NCBI GenBank assembly: GCA_025602905.1
Contig: JAHLKI010000002.1
Span: 1,695,704 to 1,759,703, forward strand
Source: Phlyctochytrium arcticum
Taxonomy: Eukaryota; Chytridiomycota; Chytridiomycetes; Chytridiales; Chytridiaceae
Length of the DNA stretch: 64,000 nt
Direction: 5' to 3'
Program-made: the position numbers and the translations under genes
Shown: one piece after another, positions 1 to 10,957 of the stretch
Layout of the letters: every line of letters begins with the position of its first letter
How positions within the stretch are numbered: position 1 is the stretch's first letter
Notes under the pieces: model-generated
Seen by the model: only the letters and a program-made list of their open reading frames with translations
Database searches by the model: none
What the model was told of the DNA's origin: nothing

Positions 1-3000
1 ATTCTCGAGAAGGAGCGTGATGCACTTGTCCAAGAGCTTCAGAAGCTGAAAACTACCCATACTGAGAATTTCAGGAGTGTGGCTGTTTCGCCTGTCGTTG
101 CTGACATCGCGGAGACGGAGGCGCTGCGAAAGGAGCGCGATCAACTGGCATCCGAACTGAGCCAATTGCGCGACGACCTCCCGCGATCCGGTGATGTCTC
201 AGAAGAGTTTTACTCTGTAATCAACGCGCCCAGTCAAGATTTGCAAAGGGAGGTCGATCTACGAGACCAGGAGATTGACAGGCTCAAGATTGAGTTGGCC
301 AATGCTCGACAAGCCGCGACAACAGAAAAGACTGTCATGAGCAATACCAGGGATTTGCCGACGACTGTTACAGAGACTGTAGTCGAAGAAACGCGTCACC
401 TGTCAAGCCCACAAACATCCGGATCGCACCCGAGACTGCTGAAAGCGTTGCAGGAGCGCGACAGGTATCGCGCTGAGCTTGACGTTGCTCGTACGCGACT
501 AGAATACCGTCAACGTGAGCTTCGCCGACTGCAGAGCGAATCACTGATTATTGAAAATGATCCCAAAGTTCTGCATCTTCAGAATGAAGTGGCTGCGCTC
601 AAGGAAGAGGTTAACAGATTGCGTGCGGAACTCAAGGCGGCCAATGAGGCTGTAACTGTTCAAGAGACGACAGTGGAAGAAACGCGATATGTTCCGGTGG
701 AAGGTGAGGAGGCAGAAACTCACACCAGGCTCATGGCTCTGTCTGCAGAACGTGATCGACTTGCAGCTGAGCTGGACAACTTGCGATTGTCATCAAGTGG
801 AAATCAAGATCATGTCAGTCACCGCTCAGCGCAGAGCTTCCGTACGTTGGATCATGGTGATGAAGCCGCAAAGCTTCGCGCCTTACTTGAATCAAAAGAC
901 ATCGAATTGCGGTCTGTGCAAAAGGAGTTGGACGTAATGCGCTCATCAATCAGACCCCTGAAAGAGGAACTTGCCGAGTCGAAGGATACTTATATGGCTT
1001 TACAAAAAGAGCGCTACGCACTTGCTCGGAATCTCGATGCCCTGAAGTCAAGTACTGCACTCTCTACGGACTTGTCAAGAGAAGTTGTAGCGCCCGGCTC
1101 AGTTCAGGAGATGGATGCCCTGCGTCAGGAACGTGATCTTCTTGCCTCTGAGTTGAATCACCTGCGAAGCACGTTGCCCGAAAGTCGGGAAGTCACGCGG
1201 GAACATCACACTGTGACTAGTGCTCCATCTCTGGATTTACAGGACAAGCTTGATCGCCGCGATGCAGAAATTGCCCGATTAAGAGCCAAGTTGGATTCCA
1301 TGGGCAATGGTACATCCACGTTCCGTCACACAATTGTAGATAGGACCGGCCAAGATGCTGCTGCTCAAGAAGCGATTGAAGCCAAGGCTCAATTGGTGGG
1401 CGCTCGTCATGAACGCGACGGTATAAGCTTTGACCTGGCTGACGCTGAAAACCGCCTGAAGGATCGTCAAGATGAGTTGTACCGTGCCCGATCCAGTAGC
1501 AAGAAGCACCGTACCAACTTTATCCCGGACCTACTTCGAGAAATCAATGAACTTGAAGCTGAGGTGGACAGGTTGAGAGTTGAACTAGATACTGCAAATG
1601 AGGCCGTGACCATTCAGGAAACTATTGTGGAAGAGACGCGATACGTGCCACTGGATGACGAAGTGACAGAGCTGTACCTCAAGCTTGCCGAAGTTATTCA
1701 AGAGCGTAATATCCTGACTACTGAACTCGCGGGACTCCGCCTATCGTCTCCGACTAGCAACCAATCCCATAACGTGTATACCCATCGTGCAATTCGAGGA
1801 TTACAAAGTGAAGATAGTCTCGATGAGATGGAGCGACTTCGGTCGCGGTGCGCTGCAGTCGAACGGAAATGGCTTGTCGCGCGAAAAGAACTGGAAGAAT
1901 GGCAATCGGAATACAACCCACTTCGACGAGAGCTCGCCCAAGCCAAGGACTCCTATGTTGCGTTGCAAAGAGAGCGGGATGCGTTGAACGCTGAAAAGGA
2001 GTTTACTGAAGCCGAGTTTAGTCGTTTCAAAGCCGCGCACGAGAGAAGCCGGAAGAGCCAAAAAGAGCGCGAGAGTGATGCTCTGGTTGACATTTATAGA
2101 ACTCAAATTGCTGAGGTGGTCGCAGAACGAAACGGGCTTCATTCCGTCAACCAAGATCTGGAGCAACGAATGACTGAAAGGGAAGACGCGCTCAAGCACC
2201 TCCAGGAGTTGCGCGAGGAACGGAACGGACTCAAGAAGACCGTAGATGAAATGAATGACATGGTGGCCGATTTGCGTCGACAGTTAAAGGAACGCGATGA
2301 CCAGATGGCTGCAAGTTTAGCGACCCACAACATGCGTTCACTTCCATCCCCACCTGCAGTCACGGTCCAGCGCGATCTGGATGTTGAAGAGGACATTGAT
2401 CAGGATACCCGATCCAGCACACTTGGTTCCCGCCATCAAAATAGAGCTCTTCCAGCGTCTCCCATGTCGGCAACCTCACTCATGGATTCGCTCCGGGGTA
2501 TGGCACATTTGGCCAATGGCCCTGCTGCGAATGAGAATGGCACTGGACTCGCGGAACGGGAGCGTCAAGAACTTTTGCGCATGATTGAAATCTTGTCGTT
2601 GCATATCTCAAGAGCCGACCAGCAATTGGCCCAAGATGCGGATACGGTGGCTAGATTGGAGGCAGAATTGGAAGATGTGCGGTCGTCTAATGCTTCTTCT
2701 CTGGAACACGCGCACGGAAACCAGCTTCACCATCTGATGCCCGCTTCGCGAGAAGCCCAAGCCAACTTCATTGTTCGGATGCGCATGCTTGAAGAACGAG
2801 TGAACCGTCAACTGGATGAGATTGCGAATATGGAGTACGAAATGGTTCGGGCGAGAAGTTTAGCCAATACAGCCCAGCAACGCGTCAAGGAGTTGGAGGC
2901 CGAACTCGATCAGGCAGCGCAGCGGGAACAGGAATTGCGGAAAGAGTTGCAAAAGTACCAGAAACAGCAAAAACAGTCTCGAACCATGTCCAATCAAGTT

Positions 3001-4479
3001 TCTTCTTCGACAGCAGTAAGAGCTGCTGGACCTCAGCGACAAGATACGTTCCGACTGACACCATTGGAGCTCAAAGAATTTATGCCGACGTTGTTGTTTG
3101 ATGAGTTTATGAAGCGGGATGAGGTTGTCTCGTCGCCCACAACCAATGGATCGGCCGTCACGAGCACGACACTTGCAGGCGGACCACGGAGTCGAGGGGG
3201 CAGCAGCGGATCTTATGCAGTAGGAGGAGAACGAGGTTCGTCGGCTTCACTCACGGCACCGCGAGGTCGGACCCGCCACAGCACACGGACGCGAGAGATG
3301 GCCACGTCCCCTATTCGGTCATTTGCCAGAGAATCGCGTACAACTGCTGCATCGTCCACTTTACGCGTTGAGCCCACCCCGCCCGTATCGCCGTTGCCAC
3401 CCACGTCTCTTACACCTGGGGTTCGAAATACACCTAGCATGGTCTCAGATGATGCGACCAACAGCCAAGTTGTGCGACAGCAAGAGATTATTGGCGACCT
3501 CGGTCACCAACTATCAGCATCTAAGCGTTTCAATGAAGAGCTGCAGGACCATATCCGACATTTAGAGCAGGAAAAAGACCGATCCACCCGGGATACGGAG
3601 GCATTGGCGGAACGAGTTCGAAAGTTGGAGGCAATGGGAATGCCTGCTTCACCACCACCAGCACCTCAGGCCTACGGCACGGTACCCACCTCTTATTATA
3701 CACGATACGGGACTGCGCAACACTATCAGCATGGACACCCCAAGACCCCACCACCCCCCATGGACATGATTACCCACGACGGCACCCATATGCAATCCAT
3801 ACGAACGACGGAAGACGATCGCAGATCAGGAAAATCGCGTAGCCGTAGCCGCAGCAAAGGTCGAAGTATCTTGAGCAGGAGTTTACCCCGCAGTTTGACG
3901 GGCGGCCGTCAACAGGAGACTGGATATGAGTACAACGATGAGGATGATGATGATGTACCTTTGGGTCGAGTAGAGAAAGTCGTGCATACACCCGTTCCCG
4001 GCTATTTTGACCACCGCGGCAACATGGTTCCTCCCCCACCCCAAGTCCCCGTCAGCGTCAGTTCTCAACACCACCACCACCACTACGAGCAACCTTACCC
4101 ACCCACTCCCCGACGTCTTTCACGCCCCGGACACGACGACCCCCATATCCCACTCCCCCCACCCGCTGGCGACATGGACTATGACGAGCTATATGAAGAG
4201 GAGATGCTTGATGAAATCGATGATCGCGGGCGGAGCTGGCGCGATAGCTCGCGAGGCCGGCACCGGTCTCAAACCCATTCAGTACTTTCTGGCAGCAGGG
4301 GAGGACCGAGTGAAAGGGGCACATCCATCTTTTCCTCACTGACTGGTCGATCTCGAAGCCGTGGACGAAGAACAAGCGACACCCCCAGCAGCAATGGCTA
4401 CAACCCCCACCACCACAGCAATGAGTCTGCCCCGGTCAAGAAGAAGAAGAGTAAATTTTTTTGGAGTAGCGCTTCCTGA
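1..4479 (+). CDS. Giant coiled-coil protein, 5' end missing
   Basis: The reading frame is open from base 1, so the gene begins left of the window; 1492 residues are visible without an intron. From the left edge to about nt 2990 the protein is nearly continuous coiled coil (Glu/Arg/Leu heptads). It contains a duplication of roughly 320-335 residues: the phrase VQETTVEETRYVPV near nt 658 returns as IQETIVEETRYVPL near nt 1615, and the surrounding segments also match. After nt 3000 comes a Ser/Thr/Pro-rich part, a short coiled coil (about nt 3460-3640), then Pro/His-rich and Arg-Ser-rich stretches and a basic tail ending KKKKSKFFWSSAS. The family is not recognised. The shape suits a cytoskeletal or spindle-pole scaffold, which is inference only. 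Confidence 0.85.
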   Translation: MLEKERDALVQELQKLKTTHTENFRSVAVSPVVADIAETEALRKERDQLASELSQLRDDLPRSGDVSEEFYSVINAPSQDLQREVDLRDQEIDRLKIELANARQAATTEKTVMSNTRDLPTTVTETVVEETRHLSSPQTSGSHPRLLKALQERDRYRAELDVARTRLEYRQRELRRLQSESLIIENDPKVLHLQNEVAALKEEVNRLRAELKAANEAVTVQETTVEETRYVPVEGEEAETHTRLMALSAERDRLAAELDNLRLSSSGNQDHVSHRSAQSFRTLDHGDEAAKLRALLESKDIELRSVQKELDVMRSSIRPLKEELAESKDTYMALQKERYALARNLDALKSSTALSTDLSREVVAPGSVQEMDALRQERDLLASELNHLRSTLPESREVTREHHTVTSAPSLDLQDKLDRRDAEIARLRAKLDSMGNGTSTFRHTIVDRTGQDAAAQEAIEAKAQLVGARHERDGISFDLADAENRLKDRQDELYRARSSSKKHRTNFIPDLLREINELEAEVDRLRVELDTANEAVTIQETIVEETRYVPLDDEVTELYLKLAEVIQERNILTTELAGLRLSSPTSNQSHNVYTHRAIRGLQSEDSLDEMERLRSRCAAVERKWLVARKELEEWQSEYNPLRRELAQAKDSYVALQRERDALNAEKEFTEAEFSRFKAAHERSRKSQKERESDALVDIYRTQIAEVVAERNGLHSVNQDLEQRMTEREDALKHLQELREERNGLKKTVDEMNDMVADLRRQLKERDDQMAASLATHNMRSLPSPPAVTVQRDLDVEEDIDQDTRSSTLGSRHQNRALPASPMSATSLMDSLRGMAHLANGPAANENGTGLAERERQELLRMIEILSLHISRADQQLAQDADTVARLEAELEDVRSSNASSLEHAHGNQLHHLMPASREAQANFIVRMRMLEERVNRQLDEIANMEYEMVRARSLANTAQQRVKELEAELDQAAQREQELRKELQKYQKQQKQSRTMSNQVSSSTAVRAAGPQRQDTFRLTPLELKEFMPTLLFDEFMKRDEVVSSPTTNGSAVTSTTLAGGPRSRGGSSGSYAVGGERGSSASLTAPRGRTRHSTRTREMATSPIRSFARESRTTAASSTLRVEPTPPVSPLPPTSLTPGVRNTPSMVSDDATNSQVVRQQEIIGDLGHQLSASKRFNEELQDHIRHLEQEKDRSTRDTEALAERVRKLEAMGMPASPPPAPQAYGTVPTSYYTRYGTAQHYQHGHPKTPPPPMDMITHDGTHMQSIRTTEDDRRSGKSRSRSRSKGRSILSRSLPRSLTGGRQQETGYEYNDEDDDDVPLGRVEKVVHTPVPGYFDHRGNMVPPPPQVPVSVSSQHHHHHYEQPYPPTPRRLSRPGHDDPHIPLPPPAGDMDYDELYEEEMLDEIDDRGRSWRDSSRGRHRSQTHSVLSGSRGGPSERGTSIFSSLTGRSRSRGRRTSDTPSSNGYNPHHHSNESAPVKKKKSKFFWSSAS

Positions 4480-5079
4480 TGAAGTCTGCAATAGTTAGTT
4501 TTTTGTTCAATTTTGTTATTCACACATCCCCAATTATATGTTGGTTTTTTCCTAGAGTATAGAGAACTTTTTTTTGGCCATTACATATGTTGTACTTATT
4601 TAAATCAATTTTTTGTTGGATCGTTGAATTCTTTATGGTCGCTTTTTATACTAGTTGTCCTGTGAGGAAAACACTGTCCCGAAAAATCTCATCAATGGGC
4701 CACCGCCACGTGACCCACCGGGATGGTGGATGCCGTGGAGCAAATTTGATGAGTTTTCCTTGGTGCCAAAAATAGGACCTCGCAGCATTCCATTCCTCGC
4801 AATCCCACAGGATTCCCGGCCATTCCCAGCTTCTAAATTTATCAAGAGAAGGACTTACTTGGCTGTGCTGCTGCTGCACTGCGGGCTGACTCACTTCAAA
4901 CCTGTCTGTTTACCCTGAGCAATTACAAAACTTACTTCAAGTCTTCAACACTTTTTGGATAGTCTTTCTTTGTGCAGCAGATTGTATTCTTCTTCTTCAA
5001 ACTCCAACGCCAGTCTCGACCTCCTTCTCGTTCATAATAGACCTTCTCTCGCTCGACACCTCGCGTAAAGGTGTCCGAC
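4480..5079. other. Intergenic, 600 bp; promoter side of the kinase gene
   Basis: No convincing gene. The first part is AT-rich 3' flank of the coiled-coil gene. A CACGTG palindrome lies at 4707-4712. CT-rich sequence runs into the kinase start, as is usual for fungal 5' leaders. Confidence 0.6.
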
Positions 5080-6987
5080 ATGACTTTTGTGTCAATCTGC
5101 AGCTCAGACATTCCAGGTCATCCTGCCCACCACCACCACAACGAGAGAAGCAGCAGTCCCATCGATGAAAATCAAAGTCATGTAGTGGACGGCATCCATT
5201 CTGGAACACAGCAGCAGTCGGCACCACAGTCGCCCGTCACATTGACCAGAAAGCAACAACAGCGTCAGCAGTACCATCAGCAGCGCGGCTTTCAGGTCGT
5301 CGGCGCAAATGGAGTCTTTGGAGCTGAACTCACGCCGCCAAGCTCGCCCCCGCAGAAAATGAATCAACAGAATTGGCAACGGGCACTGCATCCGTCGAGC
5401 TCGTCGTCCGACCTGTCATCTGCCAACGGTCCCCGCAAGTCTTACGCTGCGCTGCGGGCTCCAGATTGCAAACGAGCAGATTCCGCTTGCTACAGCGGAA
5501 ATCAATTTGATTCTCCCGTTTTTACTCGCATCACGTCCGACAAGAGGCAGCTTGTAGCATCTCCATCGCCAGAGTTGCGCAACAGTATACCCCAACCGCA
5601 TCGCATCGGCACATTGGCTGCTACTACAAATCAGGATGTCAACATTTTCGAGCAGACTCTGTTGGGTCCAGGATCGCGCTCACCCACAAACGCAGCAGTT
5701 CCTCTAAAGATTGCTGCACATCATTCATTCGGTTCTTCAGGCAAGCCTCCGAGTCCCTATCTGGTTACGCGCGTGGCTCCTTGGCTGGAAGGATCGCATC
5801 AATCTGTCTACGGTTCAGCGCCAAATCCCATTCACGCTACGCACGACACCTTGAGTGCTCGGGAATTCGCAAGCAATCCGTTGCACCCTCTCTTTCTTGC
5901 CAAGTATTCAGTACAGCAAGAGTTGGGCTTTGGCGCAACCGGATTTGTTGTGGAGGCCACTAAATTGGACGATGGTCGACCGGTAGCCGTCAAATTCATG
6001 TTCAAGGATCGCATACCCGTTGAAAGTTGGGTCCGTGACCGTAAACTCGGCATGGTGCCATTAGAGATTTTCATCTTGAAGAAAGTCAATCATGACCACA
6101 TTGTCAAATTTGTCGACTACTTTGAGGACAAAAAGTTCTTTTATCTCGTCATGGAGACCCACGGCATGTCTTGGATTGACTACAAGGATGAGGTTGCCCA
6201 CGCTATCGAGGATCAAAACATGCAGCCGTCATATCGCCTAGGACCCGACATGGTACCCTCGGATTCCTGGGGTAGCACAGACTCATTACCCGTTGGCAAT
6301 GCCCGTACATCCCGACCTTCCCCTTTCCGACTCCGGCGCCCGTCTCGTCGTACCTCTCAGGACCTGTTTGAATGCATCGAGCAAAACCCGTACATGGCAG
6401 AATCCGATGTCCGTCACATTTTTATTCAAATTGCCGATGCCATTCGTCACCTCCATCAAAACAATATTATTCACCGCGACATCAAGGATGAAAATATCGT
6501 GATTGATGCCCACAAAAATGCCAAGCTGATTGATTTTGGCAATGCCGCATTTATTCCCCGGAATGAGGCTGCCTACCTTGACCGCTTCTACGGGACCATG
6601 CACTGCGCCGCCCCCGAAGTGCTTCGCGGCGAGCGATACCGTGGGCCCGAGCAGGACGTCTGGGCCCTCGGCGTCCTACTCTACACTCTGGCCTTTTCCC
6701 AAACTCCCTTCCGTGACGCACACGGGATCCAGGAAGGCAAATTCTCTCCACCGCGGTTCCCACGGTCGCCCAGCATGATGGATTTGCTACACCACCTGCT
6801 GGACCCCGTCTCGTCTACCCGCTACACCATCGAGGACGTGTTGCAACACTCTTGGATTACCGCGCCAGCTCTGGCTTCAGTCAATGATGCATTGTTTACT
6901 CCTCTCCCATCTTCAACAATCACCTCTTCTCCCCCCTCAGTCATGGTCCCCTCCACAACCCCTCACTCGATCACTGTCATCGCTTGA
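5080..6987 (+). CDS. PAS-kinase-like Ser/Thr protein kinase
   Basis: Single-exon gene of 635 residues starting at the first ATG; the frame is open a little upstream but without another ATG. The first 270 residues are Ser/Gln/His-rich low complexity, and I see no PAS domain there. The kinase domain spans about residues 274-595: glycine loop GFGATGFV, catalytic Lys in VAVKF, HRDIKDEN near residue 465, DFG near 485 in the form DFGNAAF, and an APE-type segment CAAPEVL. HRDIKDEN followed by DFG(N/S)AA is typical of PASK/PSK1/PSK2 kinases, which couple nutrient state to glycogen and translation control. About 70 extra Ser/Arg-rich residues sit between the hinge (YLVMETHG) and the helix beginning DLFECIEQ. 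All catalytic residues are present. Confidence 0.88.
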   Translation: MTFVSICSSDIPGHPAHHHHNERSSSPIDENQSHVVDGIHSGTQQQSAPQSPVTLTRKQQQRQQYHQQRGFQVVGANGVFGAELTPPSSPPQKMNQQNWQRALHPSSSSSDLSSANGPRKSYAALRAPDCKRADSACYSGNQFDSPVFTRITSDKRQLVASPSPELRNSIPQPHRIGTLAATTNQDVNIFEQTLLGPGSRSPTNAAVPLKIAAHHSFGSSGKPPSPYLVTRVAPWLEGSHQSVYGSAPNPIHATHDTLSAREFASNPLHPLFLAKYSVQQELGFGATGFVVEATKLDDGRPVAVKFMFKDRIPVESWVRDRKLGMVPLEIFILKKVNHDHIVKFVDYFEDKKFFYLVMETHGMSWIDYKDEVAHAIEDQNMQPSYRLGPDMVPSDSWGSTDSLPVGNARTSRPSPFRLRRPSRRTSQDLFECIEQNPYMAESDVRHIFIQIADAIRHLHQNNIIHRDIKDENIVIDAHKNAKLIDFGNAAFIPRNEAAYLDRFYGTMHCAAPEVLRGERYRGPEQDVWALGVLLYTLAFSQTPFRDAHGIQEGKFSPPRFPRSPSMMDLLHHLLDPVSSTRYTIEDVLQHSWITAPALASVNDALFTPLPSSTITSSPPSVMVPSTTPHSITVIA

Positions 6988-7370
6988 GGGTGATCTGCTT
7001 CTGCTCATCTCTTCTTTTTCTTGCTTTTGTATATACTCCTGGCCCCGTCACAGTGCGTTGCAGGCCTACTATATTCCCCTATATCTACATGTATCGTTTT
7101 TCTCTTTTCTTTTCCTTCCCCCTAATTGCTCTTTGATATCCTTACATTTGTCTTACATTTTTTCATTTACATATTCTGATTTACTTGCGCCAATATGTGC
7201 AGCGAGTGTGGTGGGAGATGGCCAATGGTATATTCGTCACAGCTTCGAAACGCCGGAAACCCGCTCAATTGTAACACATGGAGCTGAAGACGCAAGAGAT
7301 ATTTAACAATTTCCAAAAAAAATCACTTCGGGGTATACACATTGAGCAAAGAAACAGTCAAAAGATATCT
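6988..7370. other. Convergent 3' flanks of the kinase and ORC1
   Basis: About 380 bp between two stop codons that face each other. T-rich and CT-rich with no coding signal; presumably holds both polyadenylation regions. Confidence 0.6.
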
Positions 7371-9316
7371 TCATTCCTCTACCATACGCTTCAGCCATGA
7401 CTCTGCTTCTAGTCCGCGGACCCCTGCCACCACATCCTCCTCTCCAACATGCAGTCGAACTCGCGCACACCGTTCCATCACTTTCCCTCCTTCCCGAAAC
7501 AGCACCTTCATATCCCCCAGAGTCCATCCAATGAGCCCCACATCCGACCACGAAAGCCCGGTAACAGATCCAAATTGACATAGTCGAAAATACTCATCGC
7601 AGACATCGGCGTGCTCCACATCTGGAACTCCTGCTCGCCGGATACACCGTACGAGGGCAACAAGGTAGATGCGGTGATGCAGTGGGGCGCGCATGATGGC
7701 TTGAACGGCTGGTGATGTGTACATTTCCTTGATGGCGCGGTCAATCACCTTCATCGTGACTTGCTTGTTGCGGCCTTTATCGATGGTCAGGGCATCGACA
7801 GCGGGACCTTCTTCGAGCATGATTTCTAAAATCTCGACTCCGCGTCGACATATATCTAGCGCCCGACGGGCGTCGCCGCTCACCGCCCCCACTTTTCGCG
7901 CACAGAATTCAATCGCATCTTTGGAGAAACACTGGACGCCCGCGAGCCGTGCCGTCACAATTTCGCGGAGTTGGTCATGGGTATATGGGGCGAAATTGAT
8001 CCGGGTGAGGCCCAGGCGGGATGACACTTTGTTGGTGAGAAGGCGCTCGGGGAGATCCATGGTATTGGCAACGGCAATGACTACGAGACGCGAGTTGGGT
8101 AATGTTGGCCAGTTGAAAAAGTTGTACATGACAGTCTGATTACGAGTAACCAGGAGATCCAGCTCGTCCATTAAGACCACTCTACAAAGAATATCAGTTT
8201 TGGAAGTTCAATCAACAGTATTACGCGAATTGACTCACACTGGTCGACCATCGCTTGCTCCTTCTTTAAACCGTTTTTCGAGCAGCCCGCCCGCCTGCTG
8301 TGATGCTATCCTTTGTCCAGTCAATGATTCCCACAACACCGAATAGGCCTGCTGTGGATCCGTCAACTTCATTCCATTGATCTCCACAAAATGAAAGTTG
8401 ATCAGCTCTTCCTTTTTCGCTGCCTCTTGACAATGGCGGATGACTGCATGTACAGTCGCGGTTTTGCCCGTCCCCGGAACGCCGGAAATGTCTGATTGCA
8501 CTCATGGTCAGCCCTTCCGACTAATTGGAGAAACCAGCGTGAACAACTTACAAATACAGCTGCCGCACCCTTCCTCTACGGCCTCGCATACATGACCGAA
8601 AATCTCATAAAATTCGTCGTCTCGACACGGCATAGTTTGTGGTACAACCGATACGTGCAAACACGCGCGAGCCCTCTCAAAATCGTTCAGACCTTTTAGT
8701 TGTGCCGTGTTCAGCGGATCATAATCTTTTATGCGTTGCGGCTGGGGCGTGGCAGTCAGCTTCCATCGACTGAAGGAATTTACAAAGATAAGAATGCTGC
8801 TTAGGGGTCTCAATTGAGAATAACTGACCGTCCTCGGGCTGCGAACGGTGACATGCCTCCAGGTGTGGTGGGTGTACGTGGTGTTCCTGGTTTAGCCCGC
8901 CCCTTCCCCGTTCGTGTTGGAGTTCGAAAATCACCCAGATCTAATCGCAGTCTTTTGTTTGTCGGTGTCATGGGTTCCTCATCTTGACGTGGTCGACCTC
9001 GCTTTCGTTTGGTGGGCGAGGATTTTGATTTCCCTGTAATTTTCATCAATGGTTAGATATGGGTGGTGAGAAGAAATGGATCGATGCTCTATTCACCTTC
9101 TTCCTCACTAACATCTTCTTGCTCGCTTTCGCTTGATTCATTTTTGGGTATATAGTTCTGTTTCTCCTTGTTAGAATAGCTCTTGCAGCGTGTGTTGGAA
9201 GAGAATTCAGAAACCTTTTCCTCGACAGATTCTTCATCCGAAGGTGCCTCGATAAATCTCGTGATTGATCCAAATCCAGTCTCACGACATCGCCGCATAG
9301 GCGCTCTGCGACTCAT
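7371..9316 (-). CDS. ORC1: Origin recognition complex subunit 1
   Basis: AAA+ ATPase of the origin recognition complex, which binds replication origins and loads MCM with Cdc6. Coding exons on the minus strand: 9316-9097, 9033-8829, 8769-8552, 8491-8239, 8181-7371; introns are 57-63 nt with correct phase, giving 568 residues. Walker A is GVPGTGKTATV, split from the preceding exon just before ISGVP. Walker B is LMDELDLL, followed by the sensor region AVANTMDLPERLL. A C-terminal winged-helix region follows. The N-terminal 135 residues are Ser/Arg/acidic with a CDK-like TPRTPTTP stretch. There is no BAH domain, and IMP4 starts only 233 bp upstream. The start codon is the first in-frame ATG after an upstream stop; a short extra 5' exon cannot be excluded. 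Confidence 0.9.
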
Positions 9317-9549
9317 ATCTTTCGTTTCTCTTCTTGCCTTTGCGTTGTTGTGGGTTCCTTCGACCGACAATTTTGCGGAGTTTGAACTGAGAGGTCCATC
9401 GTCCGACCCACTCGGACACGCCCCACGGTGACAAACCGCATTTCAAGCCGCTTACGTGATCCATTAATTTTCGACGGGCAAACTTTTTGTTTGAAAGACA
9501 TAGCAAAAAAGTACAAACGAAATTGACACACACCACCCAATATACAAGG

Positions 9550-10773
9550 ATGTTGCGACGACAGGCCCGACAACGGCGAGAATACCTTTACCGTAAAGCA
9601 TTGGAGTCGAAAGACAGGCAGATCTACGAGCGGAAACAGGAGATTCGGGAAGCTTTGGACTGTTAGTGTTGTTTATATTCTGTGTTGGAATGGCAGCACT
9701 TGATAGAGTACATGTACTCATTGTTGAATTACAGCTGGAAAACCTCTTTCGCAAGAACTTCGAAAGGAAGCGGATCACCTCAGGAAGGAATTGCTGTATG
9801 ACGAAAATCAAAATGGTAAACAGTTTTGTTTATGCTTGATGTTCGACACACTTGCCTAACCAACGTTTGCTATCAGTTCCCACATCTCATATCGACGACG
9901 AATATTCTCAAGCGGGTGTGAACGATCCAAAAGTACTCATCACCACATCTCGAGACCCAAGTAGCCGATTGCAGCAGTTTGCCAAGGTATGCTGCAGATG
10001 CCCCAACTCAACTCAATCAATCTCGTTTATTTATAATTCGCTGTAGGAAATGCGACTCATGTTCCCCAACTCACAACGGGTGAATCGCGGAAACTATGTA
10101 TTGAAAGAGATTGTTGACGCCTGCCGATCAAACGACGCTACGGATCTCATTATTCTGCACGAGACTCGAGGTCAGCCCGACGGCATGGTCGTGTGTCATT
10201 TCCCATATGGCCCAACAGCCTTCTTTTCATTGCACAATGTTGTTTTGCGACACGATATCGAGGATCGTGGAACGGTGTCGGAGCAGTACCCACACCTGAT
10301 CTTTCATAATTTCAACTCGAAATTGGGAAACCGGGTGCGTACTTTGGTGGTTGACGTTTTGACTTTACTGAACTCACGAAAAACTCCTCAGGCTGAAAGT
10401 ATATTAAAGTATCTGTTCCCCGTGCCTAAAGAGGACAGCAAACGTGTCATGACGTTTGCCAATGAGAGTGATTTCATATCATATCGGTAAGGGTACACTG
10501 GGCGGTTTGCTCATCTTCTGCTGGCTAAAACGCTATTGTTTCAGGCACCATGTTTACCAAGGGGTTGGCCGCGAAGTACAGTTGGCCGAAGTGGGTCCGC
10601 GATTCGAGTTGCGCCGTAAGTATCACCTTATTCACAAGACACTAAATGGTCGGTCCTGATTCATCTTCACAGTGTACGAGATCAAATTGGGAACTGTGGA
10701 TATTGCCGAAGCGGATACGGAATGGGTTTACCGGCCATATCAAAGGACGGCCAAGAAGCGGGATTTCTTGTAG
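9550..10773 (+). CDS. IMP4: U3 snoRNP protein IMP4
   Basis: Brix-domain protein of the small-subunit processome that helps U3 snoRNA pair with pre-rRNA in the nucleolus. Seven exons: 9550-9661, 9735-9814, 9877-9986, 10047-10334, 10392-10486, 10545-10615, 10673-10773. The N-terminus [16 protein letters not shown], the core ([31 protein letters not shown]) and the end ([15 protein letters not shown]) match IMP4 throughout. The 57-nt intron at 10335-10391 is a multiple of three with no in-frame stop, so an unspliced mRNA would stay in frame; alignment with other IMP4 proteins requires its removal. Divergent from ORC1, with 233 bp between the starts. Confidence 0.95.
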
Positions 10774-10957
10774 AAAGCTCAACTTTCTCTATCGTTGTGA
10801 TGGCGTGCGCCTTCTGCGAAGGGTATTTATATTTAGACAAACTGTACATAATTCTCGCCAAAATTATTTATTGCGCTGATACGACTGCCTCTGCTAGCCA
10901 CAATCATGATGCGTGAACTGCTGCTGATATCTCTTCCACTACTGGAGAGCATCTGAC

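Noticed and set aside
4646..4918. Overlapping ORFs on both strands between the coiled-coil and kinase genes
   Set aside because: Mutual shadows in promoter DNA; no motif, no codon pattern.
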